DNA of 64,000 nucleotides from Pseudomonas sp. VD-NE ins (GCF_031882575.1 NZ_CP134772.1:2871001-2935000); one strand, 5' to 3'; numbered from the stretch's first letter, positions 35,829 to 45,622 are shown. Made by a program: numbers and translations. The notes: generated by a model from the letters alone, not told the origin.

Positions 35829-35860
35829 ATGCCGTCGCAGTCATGCTGTGACGGCATTTT
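35829..35860 (+). terminator. terminator after the small lipoprotein gene
   Basis: ATGCCGTCGCA (35829-35839) pairs with TGTGACGGCAT (35847-35857), one wobble pair, then TTTT. The Shine-Dalgarno of the next gene (CTGGAG) follows immediately, as in the phage modules. Confidence 0.65.
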
Positions 35861-35876
35861 CATTTCTGGAGTCGCG

Positions 35877-36107
35877 ATGAAGCGAGAGCAAGTACGGGAG
35901 CGCCACGTAGAGGGCCTGATCTCTGCCACCCATGTCATCCAGAACCCGGCGAATCCGGGTGAGTGGATCGTGTTTTTCAAGAAGAGCGCCGGCCGCAGTT
36001 ACTTTTTGGTCGACGATAACGACGAGGTCGAATCCTTCAACCGTCTCGACGATCTGATCGAAGTCGTGCGCGGACTCGGAATCAAATTCGCCGAAATTCA
36101 TATGTAA
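35877..36107 (+). CDS. small conserved hypothetical protein
   Basis: 76 residues: HVEGLISATHVIQNPANPGEWIVFFKKSAGRSYFLVDDNDEV ... LGIKFAEIHM. Compact alpha/beta with a YFLVDDND strand-turn. Known as a family of small Pseudomonas proteins of unknown function in my recollection only; no name is offered. GGAG precedes the ATG by six bases. Confidence 0.68.
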   Translation: MKREQVRERHVEGLISATHVIQNPANPGEWIVFFKKSAGRSYFLVDDNDEVESFNRLDDLIEVVRGLGIKFAEIHM

Positions 36108-36110
36108 GGT

Positions 36111-36398
36111 CTATTTGCAGACCACCACAACGCTGCGGTTTTTGTAGTTGCCGACATCAACGCCCAGGGTTTTGTCGCTTTCTTTGGGCTGCGGCGTGCC
36201 GTCAGTGCCAACGATGCGATAACCGGTGCCCGCGCAGGACGCATCGGCTTTTTCATAGCAGGTCGCCCAGGAATTGGCTTCGCCGGAGCAATCGATCGAT
36301 AGCCCCTGTTCGCCGTTGTTCAGGTACGTGGGTTGGGAGGTCGCACAGCCGGCCAGTGCCAATACCGCAATCAGGGGCAGCCATATTTTCAGAGTCAT
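36111..36398 (-). CDS. small lipoprotein, unknown
   Basis: 95 residues with a clear lipoprotein signal, LPLIAVLALAGC, lipidated Cys18. The mature part is rich in Cys (DCSGEANSWATCYEKADASCAGTGYRI), suggesting two disulfides in the periplasm, and ends KNRSVVVVCK. This Y-E-K-A-x-x-x-C-x-x-x-G-Y pattern is common among small secreted Pseudomonas proteins. The ATG is used; a TTG six codons earlier lacks an RBS. Convergent with the preceding gene. Confidence 0.78.
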   Translation of the reverse strand: MTLKIWLPLIAVLALAGCATSQPTYLNNGEQGLSIDCSGEANSWATCYEKADASCAGTGYRIVGTDGTPQPKESDKTLGVDVGNYKNRSVVVVCK

Positions 36399-36488
36399 GT
36401 TCGGGGTCTTCAGCAAGGGGGACTAGACGCTCTGACAGCGCCGGTGTGAAAAGGTTATAGCGTTTGGCCACTTGTTTGTAAGTGGGCA

Positions 36489-36516
36489 CAAAAAAGCCCT
36501 GCACAAGGGCAGGGCT
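36489..36516 (-). terminator. terminator for the 61-residue minus-strand gene
   Basis: On the minus strand AGCCCTG pairs with CAGGGCT and is followed by a T run. Confidence 0.8.
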
Positions 36517-36534
36517 GAGGCGTGTCGGGGCTGA

Positions 36535-36720
36535 TCAGTCCTGATCTTTGCCACGGCGCTTGGCCGATGCCGGCGTGTCCGTGAATACGGAAGCAACATC
36601 GGTCGCCATTTGTTCGCTGTCGAAAGGCCCGGCAATGTGCTCACCATTGGTGGTGGTCAGCGTCCACTTGCCGTCTTTCTTGTCGATCACATACCCGTTG
36701 ACGATTTTTACCGCGGCCAT
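36535..36720 (-). CDS. 61-residue conserved small protein
   Basis: A single small domain: VKIVNGYVIDKKDGKWTLTTTNGEHIAGPFDSEQMATDVASV, then a charged tail. Two beta-hairpins followed by a helix are likely. No function known. Own terminator downstream. It is divergent from galU. Confidence 0.7.
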   Translation of the reverse strand: MAAVKIVNGYVIDKKDGKWTLTTTNGEHIAGPFDSEQMATDVASVFTDTPASAKRRGKDQD

Positions 36721-36978
36721 CTATCTGTCTCGTTCGCTGGTTCAAAGGCGCCATGATACCGGCAAATGCTCGCATTGGGGGGCGATGAGCGTATGGTGAT
36801 TCAGTTTGTCGGCCGCTTTGAGCTACGCTGATCTGGCTGCGCCCGGATGTCGATGGAACTATCGGCGAGAATATTTCTCTATGTTGGCATCGGTTAGCCA
36901 GTGCGGGGCATTGTAAGGTGCACGCCGCCTGATTAGACTGCGCCGAAACTCGTACACACAGCCCTTTCAAGGACTTAT

Positions 36979-37818
36979 ATGATCAAGAAATGCTTGTTCC
37001 CAGCAGCCGGTTACGGTACTCGCTTCCTGCCAGCGACTAAAGCCATGCCTAAAGAAATGCTGCCGGTGGTAAACAAGCCACTGATCCAGTACGGCGTTGA
37101 AGAAGCTCTGGACGCTGGCCTGACGGAAATCTCCATCGTCACCGGTCGTGGCAAGCGTGCTCTGGAAGACCACTTCGACATCAGCTACGAGCTGGAAAAC
37201 CAGATCAAAGGCACCGACAAAGAGAAATACCTTGTCGGCATCCGCAAACTGCTCGACGAGTGCTCGTTCTCCTACACCCGTCAGACCGAAATGAAAGGCC
37301 TGGGTCATGCGATCCTGACCGGTCGCCCGCTGATCGGTGACGAACCGTTCGCCGTGGTCCTGGCGGACGACCTGTGCGTCAACCTCGAAGGCGACGGCGT
37401 TCTGACCCAGATGGTCAAACTGTACAAGCAGTTCCGCTGCTCGATCATCGCTATCCAGGAAGTCGATCCGCAGGAAACCAGCAAGTACGGCGTGATTGCC
37501 GGCGAGATGATCCGCGACGACATCTACCGCGTTCACAGCATGGTCGAGAAGCCAAAGCCGGAAGACGCACCGTCGAACCTGGCCATCATCGGCCGTTACA
37601 TCCTGACCCCGGACATTTTCGACCTGATCGAACAAACCGAGCCAGGCAAGGGCGGCGAAATCCAGATCACCGACGCCCTGATGAAACAAGCCCAGAACGG
37701 CTGCGTAATGGCCTACAAGTTCAAAGGCAAGCGTTTCGACTGCGGTGGTGCTGAAGGCTACATCGAAGCAACCAACTTCTGCTTCGAGAACTTCTACAAG
37801 ACTGGCAAGGCTTATTAA
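36979..37818 (+). CDS. galU: UTP-glucose-1-phosphate uridylyltransferase
   Basis: 279 residues. Makes UDP-glucose for LPS core, exopolysaccharide and trehalose pathways. AAGYGTRFLPATKAMPKEMLP is the nucleotide-binding signature, with GLGHAILTGRPLIGDEPFAVVLADD and FDCGGAEGYIEATNFCFEN at the C-end. Length and motifs match GalU well. A terminator follows. High codon bias suggests strong expression. Confidence 0.97.
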   Translation: MIKKCLFPAAGYGTRFLPATKAMPKEMLPVVNKPLIQYGVEEALDAGLTEISIVTGRGKRALEDHFDISYELENQIKGTDKEKYLVGIRKLLDECSFSYTRQTEMKGLGHAILTGRPLIGDEPFAVVLADDLCVNLEGDGVLTQMVKLYKQFRCSIIAIQEVDPQETSKYGVIAGEMIRDDIYRVHSMVEKPKPEDAPSNLAIIGRYILTPDIFDLIEQTEPGKGGEIQITDALMKQAQNGCVMAYKFKGKRFDCGGAEGYIEATNFCFENFYKTGKAY

Positions 37819-37873
37819 GAGCGCTTGATTCGTCAGTAGCAACTTTGCACTGCGTCATTCGTGTGAAGGTCAA

Positions 37874-37905
37874 AAACGCCTCGACTGGTTCGGGGCGTTT
37901 TTTTT
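37874..37905 (+). terminator. galU terminator
   Basis: AAACGCCTCG pairs with CGGGGCGTTT (one wobble) around a seven-base loop, then T run. Confidence 0.85.
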
Positions 37906-38110
37906 GCGCTGGAAAAAGTTCGCTTCCAACCGAAAAGGGTCGAAAGTCGAAGGAGATTTCTGAGTTGTAATATGAAACAAATGAGTAATTGTCAGCGCGT
38001 TTCATCGCTGTTGAACTCATCGATCCTCGCCACGGATGTGCGCAGGTAAAACTTTCGCGACTGTTTGAACACGTCTGCGAAATCAAGATTGCAGCATAAG
38101 GAATTTGCCG

Positions 38111-39640
38111 GTGCCGCCTACTCATCAGAATGCTCATACCAAAGCCAAATCTACACGCTGGTTCGGCCTCGGCGTGTTGATGTTGCCAGTGCTACTGGTA
38201 ACCGTTGATAACACCGTACTGGGTTTCGCATTACCCAAAATCGCCGAAGCTTTGCGCCCAAGTGCCAGTCAACAACTGTGGATGATCGACGCCTACTCGT
38301 TGGTGCTCGCTGGACTGCTGGTGTCCATGGGAAGTCTGGGAGATCGGGTCGGGCACCGCAAGTTGCTGCTTATCGGCTCGCTCGGATTTGCTGTGGTATC
38401 GGTGCTGACCGCCTATTCTGAGACGGCCTTGCAGTTGATTATCGGGCGTGCCTGCATGGGGATTTTCGGGGCGATGCTGATGCCTTCCACATTGGCATTG
38501 ATACGTTCGGTGTTTGAGGATCGAGAGGAGCGCAGGCTGGCTGTCGCGATCTGGGCCACGACATTGACCGTCGGTTCGGCTCTGGGGCCTTTGGTGGGCG
38601 GAGTGTTGCTGCAGTTCTTTGATTGGGGCGCGATTTTTCTGTTGGCGGTACCGGTTCTGATTCCGCTGTTGGTGTTGGGTCCGCTATTGCTTCCTGAGTC
38701 GGAGCGTGATGCATCTGGGCCGTTGGATCCGATCAGCATTCTTCAGTCGATGGCCGCCTTGGGTGGCATCGTTTACGGCATCAAGCATGCCGCCAGTGAA
38801 GGTGTTGACGGGGTCGTACTGGGGGCCTTTCTGGTCGGCGTATTGGCAGGCTGGATGTTTGTCCGGCGCCAGTTACGTCTTCCTGTGCCGCTGATGGATA
38901 TGACTCTGTTCCGCAACGGGACTTTTAGCGGGTCTGTTCTGATCAATTTGATGAGTCTTGCGTTCCTCGTTGGTTTTGTTTTCTTCACCACTCAGTTTTT
39001 GCAGATTGTCCTGCAGATGTCGCCTTTGAGTGCGAGCCTAGCGTTGGTGCCGGGCCAAATCATGGCGATTGTGGTGGGAATGGCGGTCGTCCCGGTCGCT
39101 CAGCGTATGCCTGTGCATGTGCTGATACCGATTCTGGTGGCCTTCGCCGCTGTGGCGTTTTTACTCGTGGCCAGCGTGGGCAGTAGTCTTGCGGTATTGG
39201 TTGCGGCGTTCGCGTTGCTGAATATCGGAGTAGGCGCGATCGCTACGGTTTCCAATGACGTGATTTTGTCGGCGGCGCCCCCAGCTAAGGCCGGTGCAGC
39301 TTCCGCTATCAGTGAAACAGCCTATGAGGTAGGCGTCGTTTTGGGGACGACCCTGCTTGGTGGCCTGGTTACGGCTCACTATCGCGCAGACTTGCAGCTT
39401 CCAGCGTTTTTGAGCGATGCCCAGACGATGCTGGCAAGTGAAACGCTGGCTGGCGCTCATCATGTGGCGACGGGGTTGGCGGGGGATCAAGCGCAACAGT
39501 TAATGCAGCAGGCGGGAAGTGCATTTGAAGGCGGAATTGCATTGGTATCGTGGGTCGCTTTCGGTTTGGCATTCATAGCAGTTTTGATCGCCTGGCGTAC
39601 GCTTCGGTTACCAAAGGCTCAGTCCGCAGAATGTCACTGA
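38111..39640 (+). CDS. MFS drug exporter, 14-TMS DHA2 (SmvA/QacA-like)
   Basis: 509-residue proton-driven exporter. Motif A appears as GSLGDRVGHRKLLL after the second helix, the DHA2 motif near the fifth helix as TVGSALGPLVGGVLL, and the N-terminal LVTVDNTVLGFALPKIAEAL is characteristic of SmvA/QacA/LfrA. 14 hydrophobic segments are expected. The GTG has AAGGA eight bases upstream; a TTG two codons earlier is too close. Base composition is slightly AT-richer than neighbours. Substrates such as cationic biocides are inferred only. Confidence 0.88.
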   Translation: MPPTHQNAHTKAKSTRWFGLGVLMLPVLLVTVDNTVLGFALPKIAEALRPSASQQLWMIDAYSLVLAGLLVSMGSLGDRVGHRKLLLIGSLGFAVVSVLTAYSETALQLIIGRACMGIFGAMLMPSTLALIRSVFEDREERRLAVAIWATTLTVGSALGPLVGGVLLQFFDWGAIFLLAVPVLIPLLVLGPLLLPESERDASGPLDPISILQSMAALGGIVYGIKHAASEGVDGVVLGAFLVGVLAGWMFVRRQLRLPVPLMDMTLFRNGTFSGSVLINLMSLAFLVGFVFFTTQFLQIVLQMSPLSASLALVPGQIMAIVVGMAVVPVAQRMPVHVLIPILVAFAAVAFLLVASVGSSLAVLVAAFALLNIGVGAIATVSNDVILSAAPPAKAGAASAISETAYEVGVVLGTTLLGGLVTAHYRADLQLPAFLSDAQTMLASETLAGAHHVATGLAGDQAQQLMQQAGSAFEGGIALVSWVAFGLAFIAVLIAWRTLRLPKAQSAECH

Positions 39641-39746
39641 GCAAAAGCTTGCTGCTCGAACCCTTGGCATTGGTCATCGGCATAACGGCAGAGGCTTGCT
39701 CAATGAGCATCTGCAGGTATGCTGATCCCCTGCCGAGGAGATAGAA

Positions 39747-41105
39747 ATGGCCTACGATTTTGACCTTTATGTGATTGGTGCCGGTTCCGGTGGCGTGCGC
39801 GCTGCGCGTTTTGCGGCCGGTTTCGGTGCGAAAGTGGCGGTGGCGGAAAGCCGTTATCTGGGTGGGACCTGCGTCAACGTTGGCTGTGTGCCGAAAAAGT
39901 TGCTGGTGTACGGCGCGCATTTCGCCGAAGACTTTGAGCAGGCGTCCGGTTTTGGCTGGAGCCTGGGCGAAGCGAATTTCGATTGGGCGACGCTGATCGC
40001 CAACAAGGATCGCGAGATCAATCGCCTCAACGGCATTTATCGCAATCTGCTGGTCAACAGCGGCGTGACCTTGCATGAGGCGCACGCGAAGATCGTTGGC
40101 CCGCATGAGGTTGAGGTGAATGGCGAGCGCTACACCGCGAAAAACATTCTGATTGCCACCGGTGGCTGGCCGCAGATTCCGGAGATTCCGGGGCGCGAAC
40201 ACGCGATCGGTTCCAATGAGGCGTTCTTCCTTAAAGAGCTGCCAAAGCGTGTACTGGTGGTTGGCGGCGGTTACATCGCGGTCGAGTTCGCCGGGATTTT
40301 CCACGGCCTCGGTGCGAACACTACGCTGCTGTATCGCGGCGACCTGTTCCTGCGCGGCTTCGATGGTTCGGTACGCAAGCACTTACAGGAAGAGCTGACC
40401 AAGCGTGGTCTGGATCTGCAGTTCAATGCCGACATCGCGCGCATCGACAAGCAGGCTGACGGCAGTCTGAAAGCCACGCTTAAAGATGGTCGTGAGCTGG
40501 AGGCGGACTGCATTTTCTACGCCACCGGCCGACGCCCGATGCTGGACAATCTGGGGCTGGAAAACACCGATGTGCAGCTCACCGACAAAGGTTTCATCAA
40601 AGTCGACGAGCAGTACCAGACCAGCGAGCCATCGATTCTGGCGCTGGGCGATGTCATCGGTCGTGTGCAGCTGACGCCCGTGGCGCTAGCGGAAGGCATG
40701 GCCGTGGCGCGACGCCTGTTCAAACCAGAGCAATACCGTCCGGTGGATTACAAGATGATCCCGACAGCGGTATTCAGCTTGCCGAACATCGGCACGGTCG
40801 GTTTGACCGAAGAAGAAGCGCGTGAAGCCGGCCGCGATGTGGTGATCTTCGAAAGCCGTTTCCGGCCGATGAAGCTGACCCTGACCGAATGTCAGGAAAA
40901 GACGCTGATGAAGCTCGTAGTCGACGGCAAGACTGACAAGGTCCTCGGCTGCCACATGGTAGGCCCGGACGCAGGCGAGATCGTTCAGGGTCTGGCGATT
41001 GCGTTGAAGGCTGGTGCGACCAAGCGCGACTTCGACGACACGATCGGGGTGCACCCGACGGCCGCCGAAGAGTTTGTCACCATGCGTACACCGGTCGGCG
41101 CTTAA
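39747..41105 (+). CDS. gor: glutathione-disulfide reductase
   Basis: 452-residue FAD enzyme reducing glutathione disulfide with NADPH. FAD motif [11 protein letters not shown], redox disulfide [17 protein letters not shown](P) motif [13 protein letters not shown] with a downstream [10 protein letters not shown] typical of NADPH preference, and C-terminal [14 protein letters not shown] with the catalytic His-Glu pair. Its stop overlaps by four bases the convergent gene for the KfrA-like protein. An oxidative-stress theme continues with ahpC-ahpF 2.3 kb on. Confidence 0.96.
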   Translation: MAYDFDLYVIGAGSGGVRAARFAAGFGAKVAVAESRYLGGTCVNVGCVPKKLLVYGAHFAEDFEQASGFGWSLGEANFDWATLIANKDREINRLNGIYRNLLVNSGVTLHEAHAKIVGPHEVEVNGERYTAKNILIATGGWPQIPEIPGREHAIGSNEAFFLKELPKRVLVVGGGYIAVEFAGIFHGLGANTTLLYRGDLFLRGFDGSVRKHLQEELTKRGLDLQFNADIARIDKQADGSLKATLKDGRELEADCIFYATGRRPMLDNLGLENTDVQLTDKGFIKVDEQYQTSEPSILALGDVIGRVQLTPVALAEGMAVARRLFKPEQYRPVDYKMIPTAVFSLPNIGTVGLTEEEAREAGRDVVIFESRFRPMKLTLTECQEKTLMKLVVDGKTDKVLGCHMVGPDAGEIVQGLAIALKAGATKRDFDDTIGVHPTAAEEFVTMRTPVGA

Positions 41106-42118
41106 GCGTCTTTCGGTTTGGCTGAGTCTGGCGCTGCCGCAACGGTAGCTGCCAGACGCTGGCTTTCTTCCAGGCTTGCCTGAGCTTTACTCAATTCCTT
41201 TTCCAGTGACTGGTTGAGCAGCGTTTGCTCCTCGACGCTCTGTTTGAGTGTCTGGCTTTCCAGTGTCGCAACGCGCAGGCGTTCCTGGAGGAGGGTGCGC
41301 TCACTGTCGACGCGGGTCGCTTGCTCCAGCAGTTGATCCTGACGCTGATTGCTCTGCTTGAGTTGGTCCTGCATCAGGCTCAGCTCACGCTGCGTGCCAC
41401 GGTTTTCCGTGAGCAGGCGTTCGTTGTCGCGGTGCAGTTGCGTGATCTCGTCCTGGCGGACCAATGCGCTTTGCTGTGCCTGCCGCAGCTCGGCCTGAAT
41501 CTGCTGCACTTGCGCTTCGTGGCGGCTCTGTTCCTGCTCGCGCTGCTCTTTGCTGGCGTTGCGGTAGTGCTCCAGCGCGTCACGGGCGTGCAGGTGTTTT
41601 TCTTCCAGCGAACGGATCTGTTCGTCCTTGTCCTGCAGGCGCAATTCAAAATCGGCCAGTGCCTGATTCAGCCCGGCATTACGGGTCTGCTCGGTTTGCA
41701 GCATTGAGCGGGTGTTGTTCAGTGCTTCCGATTCACGCGCCAGTGCCGCGCCCTGAATGTCGTGCTCGTGTTCGAGCTTTTCCAGCGCCTGGCGAGTTTG
41801 GTTCAGCGCCGATTCCAGTGCTTCGCGCTGTTCCTCGAACTGCTCGCGGGCCTGCTCGATAGGCTCTTGCGCCTGTTCTTTGAGGCGTTGGGCGAGGCGC
41901 GAGACGAGAGCGCTCAACTCATCATCGATAGGCTCTGACGACGCTTCAATCGGCTGCGCGCCGTCATCCAGTTCTTTCAAATACCGATGGATCGTGGTTT
42001 TCGAGCCGGTGTTGCCCATTTCAATGCGTACTGCATCGATGCTCGGGTGTTCGCCACGGGCGAGGATCGCTGTGCGCGCGATCTGCACAAGGGCTTTGGT
42101 AATGCCGCCACGGGCCAT
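41102..42118 (-). CDS. KfrA-like DNA-binding coiled-coil protein
   Basis: 338 residues. The first 60 residues ([31 protein letters not shown] and [14 protein letters not shown]) form the KfrA N-terminal DNA-binding helix-turn-helix. The rest (about residues 75-320) is an almost unbroken Gln/Glu/Arg/Leu-rich coiled coil, giving an extended dimer or filament. KfrA was described on IncP plasmids, where it binds its own promoter and aids partitioning; here it is chromosomal, divergent from a tyrosine recombinase. Two GTAC-spaced palindromes lie just upstream. The pair may work together; see findings. Confidence 0.88.
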   Translation of the reverse strand: MARGGITKALVQIARTAILARGEHPSIDAVRIEMGNTGSKTTIHRYLKELDDGAQPIEASSEPIDDELSALVSRLAQRLKEQAQEPIEQAREQFEEQREALESALNQTRQALEKLEHEHDIQGAALARESEALNNTRSMLQTEQTRNAGLNQALADFELRLQDKDEQIRSLEEKHLHARDALEHYRNASKEQREQEQSRHEAQVQQIQAELRQAQQSALVRQDEITQLHRDNERLLTENRGTQRELSLMQDQLKQSNQRQDQLLEQATRVDSERTLLQERLRVATLESQTLKQSVEEQTLLNQSLEKELSKAQASLEESQRLAATVAAAPDSAKPKDA

Positions 42119-42136
42119 GTGAACTCCTACGGTTAC

Positions 42137-42174
42137 GTACTGTGGTACATGCCACTAAAGTACGCAGTGTACCA
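42137..42174. promoter_or_regulatory. candidate KfrA operator region
   Basis: Two GTAC half-site pairs, GTAC-N4-GTAC (42137-42148) and GTAC-N5-GTAC (42160-42172), and a 7-bp inverted repeat TGGTACA (42143-42149) / TGTACCA (42168-42174). They begin 19 bases upstream of the KfrA-like start, where an autoregulatory operator would be expected. Confidence 0.5.
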
Positions 42175-42295
42175 TCTCAAAAATAAAGATAAACCTTTGA
42201 TAATAAAGACGCGGGATATACTGGTATTACCCAGTGTCAGGCGGCAAAATGCGCTTTCGCATCTCCGCATCAGTACGCCAGCGAGAAAACAGCCC

Positions 42296-43234
42296 ATGAG
42301 CGATCTGGATCGCTATCTGCAAGCCGCCACCCGTGACAACACCCGCCGAAGCTATCGCGCAGCCATCGAGCATTTCGAAGTGAAGTGGGGTGGGTTTCTG
42401 CCGGCGACGGCTGATAGCGTTGCGCGTTATCTGGTGGCGCACGCCGAAGAGTTGTCGATCAATACGTTGAAGCTGCGGCTATCGGCGCTGGCGCAATGGC
42501 ACAACAGTCAAGGCTTTGCCGATCCGACCAAGGCGCCGGTGGTGCGCAAAGTCTTCAAAGGCATTCGCGCGTTGCACCCGGCGCAGGAGAAACAGGCTGA
42601 GCCGTTGCAGTTGCAGGATTTGCAGCGCGTCATCGATTGGCTTGAGCATGAAGTACAAATCGCGAGAGAGCAGGAGGATCGTCCGTTACTCCTCAAGGCT
42701 TACCGTGATCGCGCCTTGATTCTGCTGGGATTCTGGCGCGGCTTCCGCAGCGATGAACTGTGCCGCCTGCAAATCGAACATGTGCAAGCGCACGCCGGCA
42801 GCGGCATCACCCTGTATCTGCCGCGCAGCAAGGGCGATCGGGAAAACCTCGGTCAGACCTATCAAGCGCCGGCGCTGCTCAAACTCTGCCCGGTGCAGGC
42901 CTACATCGACTGGATCACCGAAGCGGCGCTGGTGCGCGGCCCGGTTTTTCGCAGCATCGACCGCTGGGGCAATCTGAACGAGGAAGGACTGCACGCCAAC
43001 AGCATCATCCCACTGCTGCGCCAAGCGTTGCAGCGCGCGGGCATTGCCGCCGAAAACTACACCAGTCACTCACTTCGTCGAGGCTTTGCCACGTGGGCGC
43101 ACCAAAGTGGCTGGGATCTGAAATCGTTGATGAGTTACGTCGGCTGGAAGGATATGAAGTCTGCGATGCGCTATGTTGAAGCCAGCCCATTCCAGGGGAT
43201 GGCTCGGATTACGGATAAACCGGCTACGTCGTAG
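42296..43234 (+). CDS. tyrosine recombinase / site-specific integrase
   Basis: 312 residues, XerC/D size. N-terminal SAM-like core-binding domain about 1-100 (NTRRSYRAAIEHFEVKWGGF). Catalytic set visible: Arg in GFWRGFRSDELCRL, Lys in LPRSKGDRENLG, H-x-x-R in HSLRRGF, Trp in GWKDMKSAM and the nucleophile Tyr in RYVEAS. The GFATWAHQSGWDLKSLMSYVG region matches phage-type integrases. It is not at a tRNA or next to phage genes. Start at ATG 42296, with a weak RBS; upstream in-frame codons are unlike the family. Shares its upstream region with the divergent KfrA-like gene. Confidence 0.9.
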   Translation: MSDLDRYLQAATRDNTRRSYRAAIEHFEVKWGGFLPATADSVARYLVAHAEELSINTLKLRLSALAQWHNSQGFADPTKAPVVRKVFKGIRALHPAQEKQAEPLQLQDLQRVIDWLEHEVQIAREQEDRPLLLKAYRDRALILLGFWRGFRSDELCRLQIEHVQAHAGSGITLYLPRSKGDRENLGQTYQAPALLKLCPVQAYIDWITEAALVRGPVFRSIDRWGNLNEEGLHANSIIPLLRQALQRAGIAAENYTSHSLRRGFATWAHQSGWDLKSLMSYVGWKDMKSAMRYVEASPFQGMARITDKPATS

Positions 43235-43239
43235 AGATC

Positions 43240-43277
43240 GTTTTCTTCTATTAATACAGTCAGCTAATAGCGAAAAC
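43240..43277. repeat. inverted repeat between recombinase and ahpC
   Basis: GTTTTC-TT-CTATTA (43240-43253), eleven-base spacer, TAATAG-C-GAAAAC (43265-43277). Arms are 13-14 bp with one indel. It might be a recombination core for the adjacent integrase or a regulator site for ahpC (CTAT/ATAG elements occur in OxyR sites, though the spacing here does not fit). Confidence 0.55.
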
Positions 43278-43371
43278 AAATCAGCAGCATCAGGTTTGCC
43301 AATGAGCCATCCGTCGAGTGAGTGGGTAGGATTCACCCATCAACTTCATAACCCCTGACGGAGAGTCATCA

Positions 43372-43935
43372 ATGCCTATCATCAACAGCCAAGTAAAACC
43401 GTTCAAAGCTACCGCGTTCAAAAACGGCGACTTCGTTCAAGTCTCGGACGCTGACCTGAAAGGCAAGTGGTCGGTCGTGTTCTTCTACCCAGCCGACTTC
43501 ACCTTCGTTTGCCCAACCGAACTGGAAGACCTGGCTGACAACTACGCTGCCTTCCAGAAACTCGGCGTAGAGATCTACAGCGTTTCCACCGACACCCACT
43601 TTGCCCACGCTGCCTGGCACAACACTTCGCCAGCCATTGGCAAAATCGAATACACCATGATCGGCGACCCGACCCACGCCATCTCCCGCAACTTCGACGT
43701 GCTGATCGAAGAAGCTGGCCTGGCTGACCGTGGCACCTTCGTGATCAACCCTGAAGGCCAGATCAAAATCGTTGAACTGAACGATGGCGGCGTCGGCCGT
43801 GACGCTTCCGAGCTGCTGCGCAAGATCAAGGCTGCTCAGTACGTTGCTGCTCACCCAGGCGAAGTTTGCCCAGCCAAGTGGAAAGAAGGCGAGGCCACTC
43901 TGGCACCGTCCCTGGACCTGGTCGGCAAGATCTAA
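43372..43935 (+). CDS. ahpC: alkyl hydroperoxide reductase subunit C (peroxiredoxin)
   Basis: 187 residues, 2-Cys peroxiredoxin. Peroxidatic Cys in [10 protein letters not shown], resolving Cys in [13 protein letters not shown], and a C-terminal tail in the E. coli AhpC style. Strong GGAGAG RBS and high codon bias. It has its own terminator, and the reductase ahpF follows 124 bases later, so AhpC can be made in excess of AhpF. Confidence 0.97.
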   Translation: MPIINSQVKPFKATAFKNGDFVQVSDADLKGKWSVVFFYPADFTFVCPTELEDLADNYAAFQKLGVEIYSVSTDTHFAHAAWHNTSPAIGKIEYTMIGDPTHAISRNFDVLIEEAGLADRGTFVINPEGQIKIVELNDGGVGRDASELLRKIKAAQYVAAHPGEVCPAKWKEGEATLAPSLDLVGKI

Positions 43936-44003
43936 GTCTGTGACACGCAACTCAGGGCGGTACGCCGCACCTTCTTAAGTACGCTGCACCGCCCAATAAA
44001 AAT

Positions 44004-44033
44004 GCCCGGGCGAGTTTCGCTCGGGCTTTTTTT
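44004..44033 (+). terminator. terminator between ahpC and ahpF
   Basis: GCCCGGGCG pairs with CGCTCGGGC (one G-U pair) around AGTTT, then seven T. Confidence 0.88.
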
Positions 44034-44059
44034 CGCCTCAAATAAAGGAAATCGCCCGT

Positions 44060-45622
44060 ATGTTGGACGCCAATCTTAAAGCCCAGTTGAAATCGTACCT
44101 GGAACGGGTCACCCAGCCGATCGAGATCGTTGCCTCCCTCGACGACGGTGCGAAATCCCGTGAAATGCTGGAACTGCTGAAAGACGTTGCCAGTCTTTCG
44201 AGCCAAATTACCTTGATCGACAGCGGTGACGATGCACGCAAGCCATCGTTCTCGATCAACCGCCCGGGCGCTGACATCAGTCTGCGTTTCGCCGGCATCC
44301 CGATGGGCCACGAGTTCACCTCGCTGGTACTGGCCTTGCTGCAAGTCGGCGGCCACCCTTCGAAAGCCAGCGTTGAAGTGATCGAGCAGATCCGCGCGCT
44401 GAAAGGCGAGTTCAGCTTCGAGACTTATTTCTCGCTGTCCTGCCAGAACTGCCCGGACGTGGTCCAGGCGCTGAACCTGATGGCCGTGCTCAACCCGAAC
44501 ATCCGCCACGTCGCCATCGACGGCGCGTTGTTCCAGGACGAAGTCAACGATCGCAAGATCATGGCCGTACCGAGCATCTATCTCAACGGTGAAAACTTCG
44601 GTCAGGGCCGCATGGGCCTGGAAGAAATCCTCGCCAAACTTGACACCGGCGCGATCGAGCGTCAGGCCGAGAAGATCAGTGCCAAAGAAGCGTTTGATGT
44701 GTTGGTCGTCGGCGGTGGCCCGGCCGGTGCTTCGGCAGCGATTTACGCTGCACGTAAAGGCATCCGCACTGGCGTTGCGGCTGAGCGCTTCGGCGGTCAG
44801 GTCCTCGACACCATGGCCATCGAAAACTTCATTTCCGTACAGGAAACCGAAGGGCCGAAACTGGCCACGGCGCTGGAAGAACACGTCAAGCAGTACGACG
44901 TCGACATCATGAACCTGCAACGGGCCGACAGGCTGATCCCGGGCAAAAACGGCGAGCTGCATGAAGTCCGCTTCGCCAGCGGCGCGACCCTCAAAGCCAA
45001 GAGCGTGATTCTGGCGACCGGTGCGCGCTGGCGTGAAATGAACGTGCCGGGCGAGCAGGAATACCGCAACAAAGGTGTGGCGTACTGCCCGCACTGCGAC
45101 GGTCCGCTGTTCAAAGGCAAGCGTGTGGCGGTGATTGGCGGCGGTAACTCCGGCGTGGAAGCGGCGATCGACCTGGCCGGTATCGTGTCGCACGTAACGC
45201 TGCTGGAGTTCGACGTACAACTGCGCGCCGACGCCGTATTGCAGCGCAAACTGCACAGTCTGCCGAACGTCACCGTGATCACCAGTGCGCAAACCACTGA
45301 AGTCACCGGTAATGGTGAAAAGGTCAACGGTCTGCGTTACAAGGATCGCAACACTGACGAGTTGCGCACTGTCGAGCTGGAAGGGATTTTCGTGCAGATC
45401 GGTTTGCTGCCGAACACTGACTGGCTGAAGGGCACCATCGAATTGTCGCCGCGTGGCGAGATCATCGTCGATAACCGTGGTGAGACTTCGATTCCGGGTA
45501 TCTTCGCTGCCGGCGACGTGACCACTGTGCCGTACAAGCAGATCGTGATTGCGGTGGGCGAGGGCGCAAAGGCTTCGTTGAGTGCATTTGATCACTTGAT
45601 CCGCACTTCGGCTCCGGCATAA
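44060..45622 (+). CDS. ahpF: alkyl hydroperoxide reductase subunit F
   Basis: 520-residue flavoprotein reducing AhpC with NADH. N-terminal domain (about 1-195) consists of two thioredoxin folds with C-x-x-C in LSCQNCPDV; the C-terminal thioredoxin-reductase-like part has [17 protein letters not shown], redox CPHCDGP, and [14 protein letters not shown]. The length is as in E. coli AhpF. RBS AAGGAA precedes the ATG. Confidence 0.97.
   Translation: MLDANLKAQLKSYLERVTQPIEIVASLDDGAKSREMLELLKDVASLSSQITLIDSGDDARKPSFSINRPGADISLRFAGIPMGHEFTSLVLALLQVGGHPSKASVEVIEQIRALKGEFSFETYFSLSCQNCPDVVQALNLMAVLNPNIRHVAIDGALFQDEVNDRKIMAVPSIYLNGENFGQGRMGLEEILAKLDTGAIERQAEKISAKEAFDVLVVGGGPAGASAAIYAARKGIRTGVAAERFGGQVLDTMAIENFISVQETEGPKLATALEEHVKQYDVDIMNLQRADRLIPGKNGELHEVRFASGATLKAKSVILATGARWREMNVPGEQEYRNKGVAYCPHCDGPLFKGKRVAVIGGGNSGVEAAIDLAGIVSHVTLLEFDVQLRADAVLQRKLHSLPNVTVITSAQTTEVTGNGEKVNGLRYKDRNTDELRTVELEGIFVQIGLLPNTDWLKGTIELSPRGEIIVDNRGETSIPGIFAAGDVTTVPYKQIVIAVGEGAKASLSAFDHLIRTSAPA

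Noticed and set aside
42220..42240. ACTGG-TATTA-CCCAGT palindrome as a recombinase site
   Set aside because: It is short and imperfect, without a second copy in the window; evidence is too thin.
43240..43277. OxyR site ahead of ahpC as a firm call
   Set aside because: CTAT and ATAG are 15 bases apart rather than the 7-base intervals of the consensus, so it is listed only as an inverted repeat.
43952..45595. 547-codon minus-strand frame opposite ahpF
   Set aside because: ahpF on the plus strand is unmistakable, and the antisense product matches nothing.
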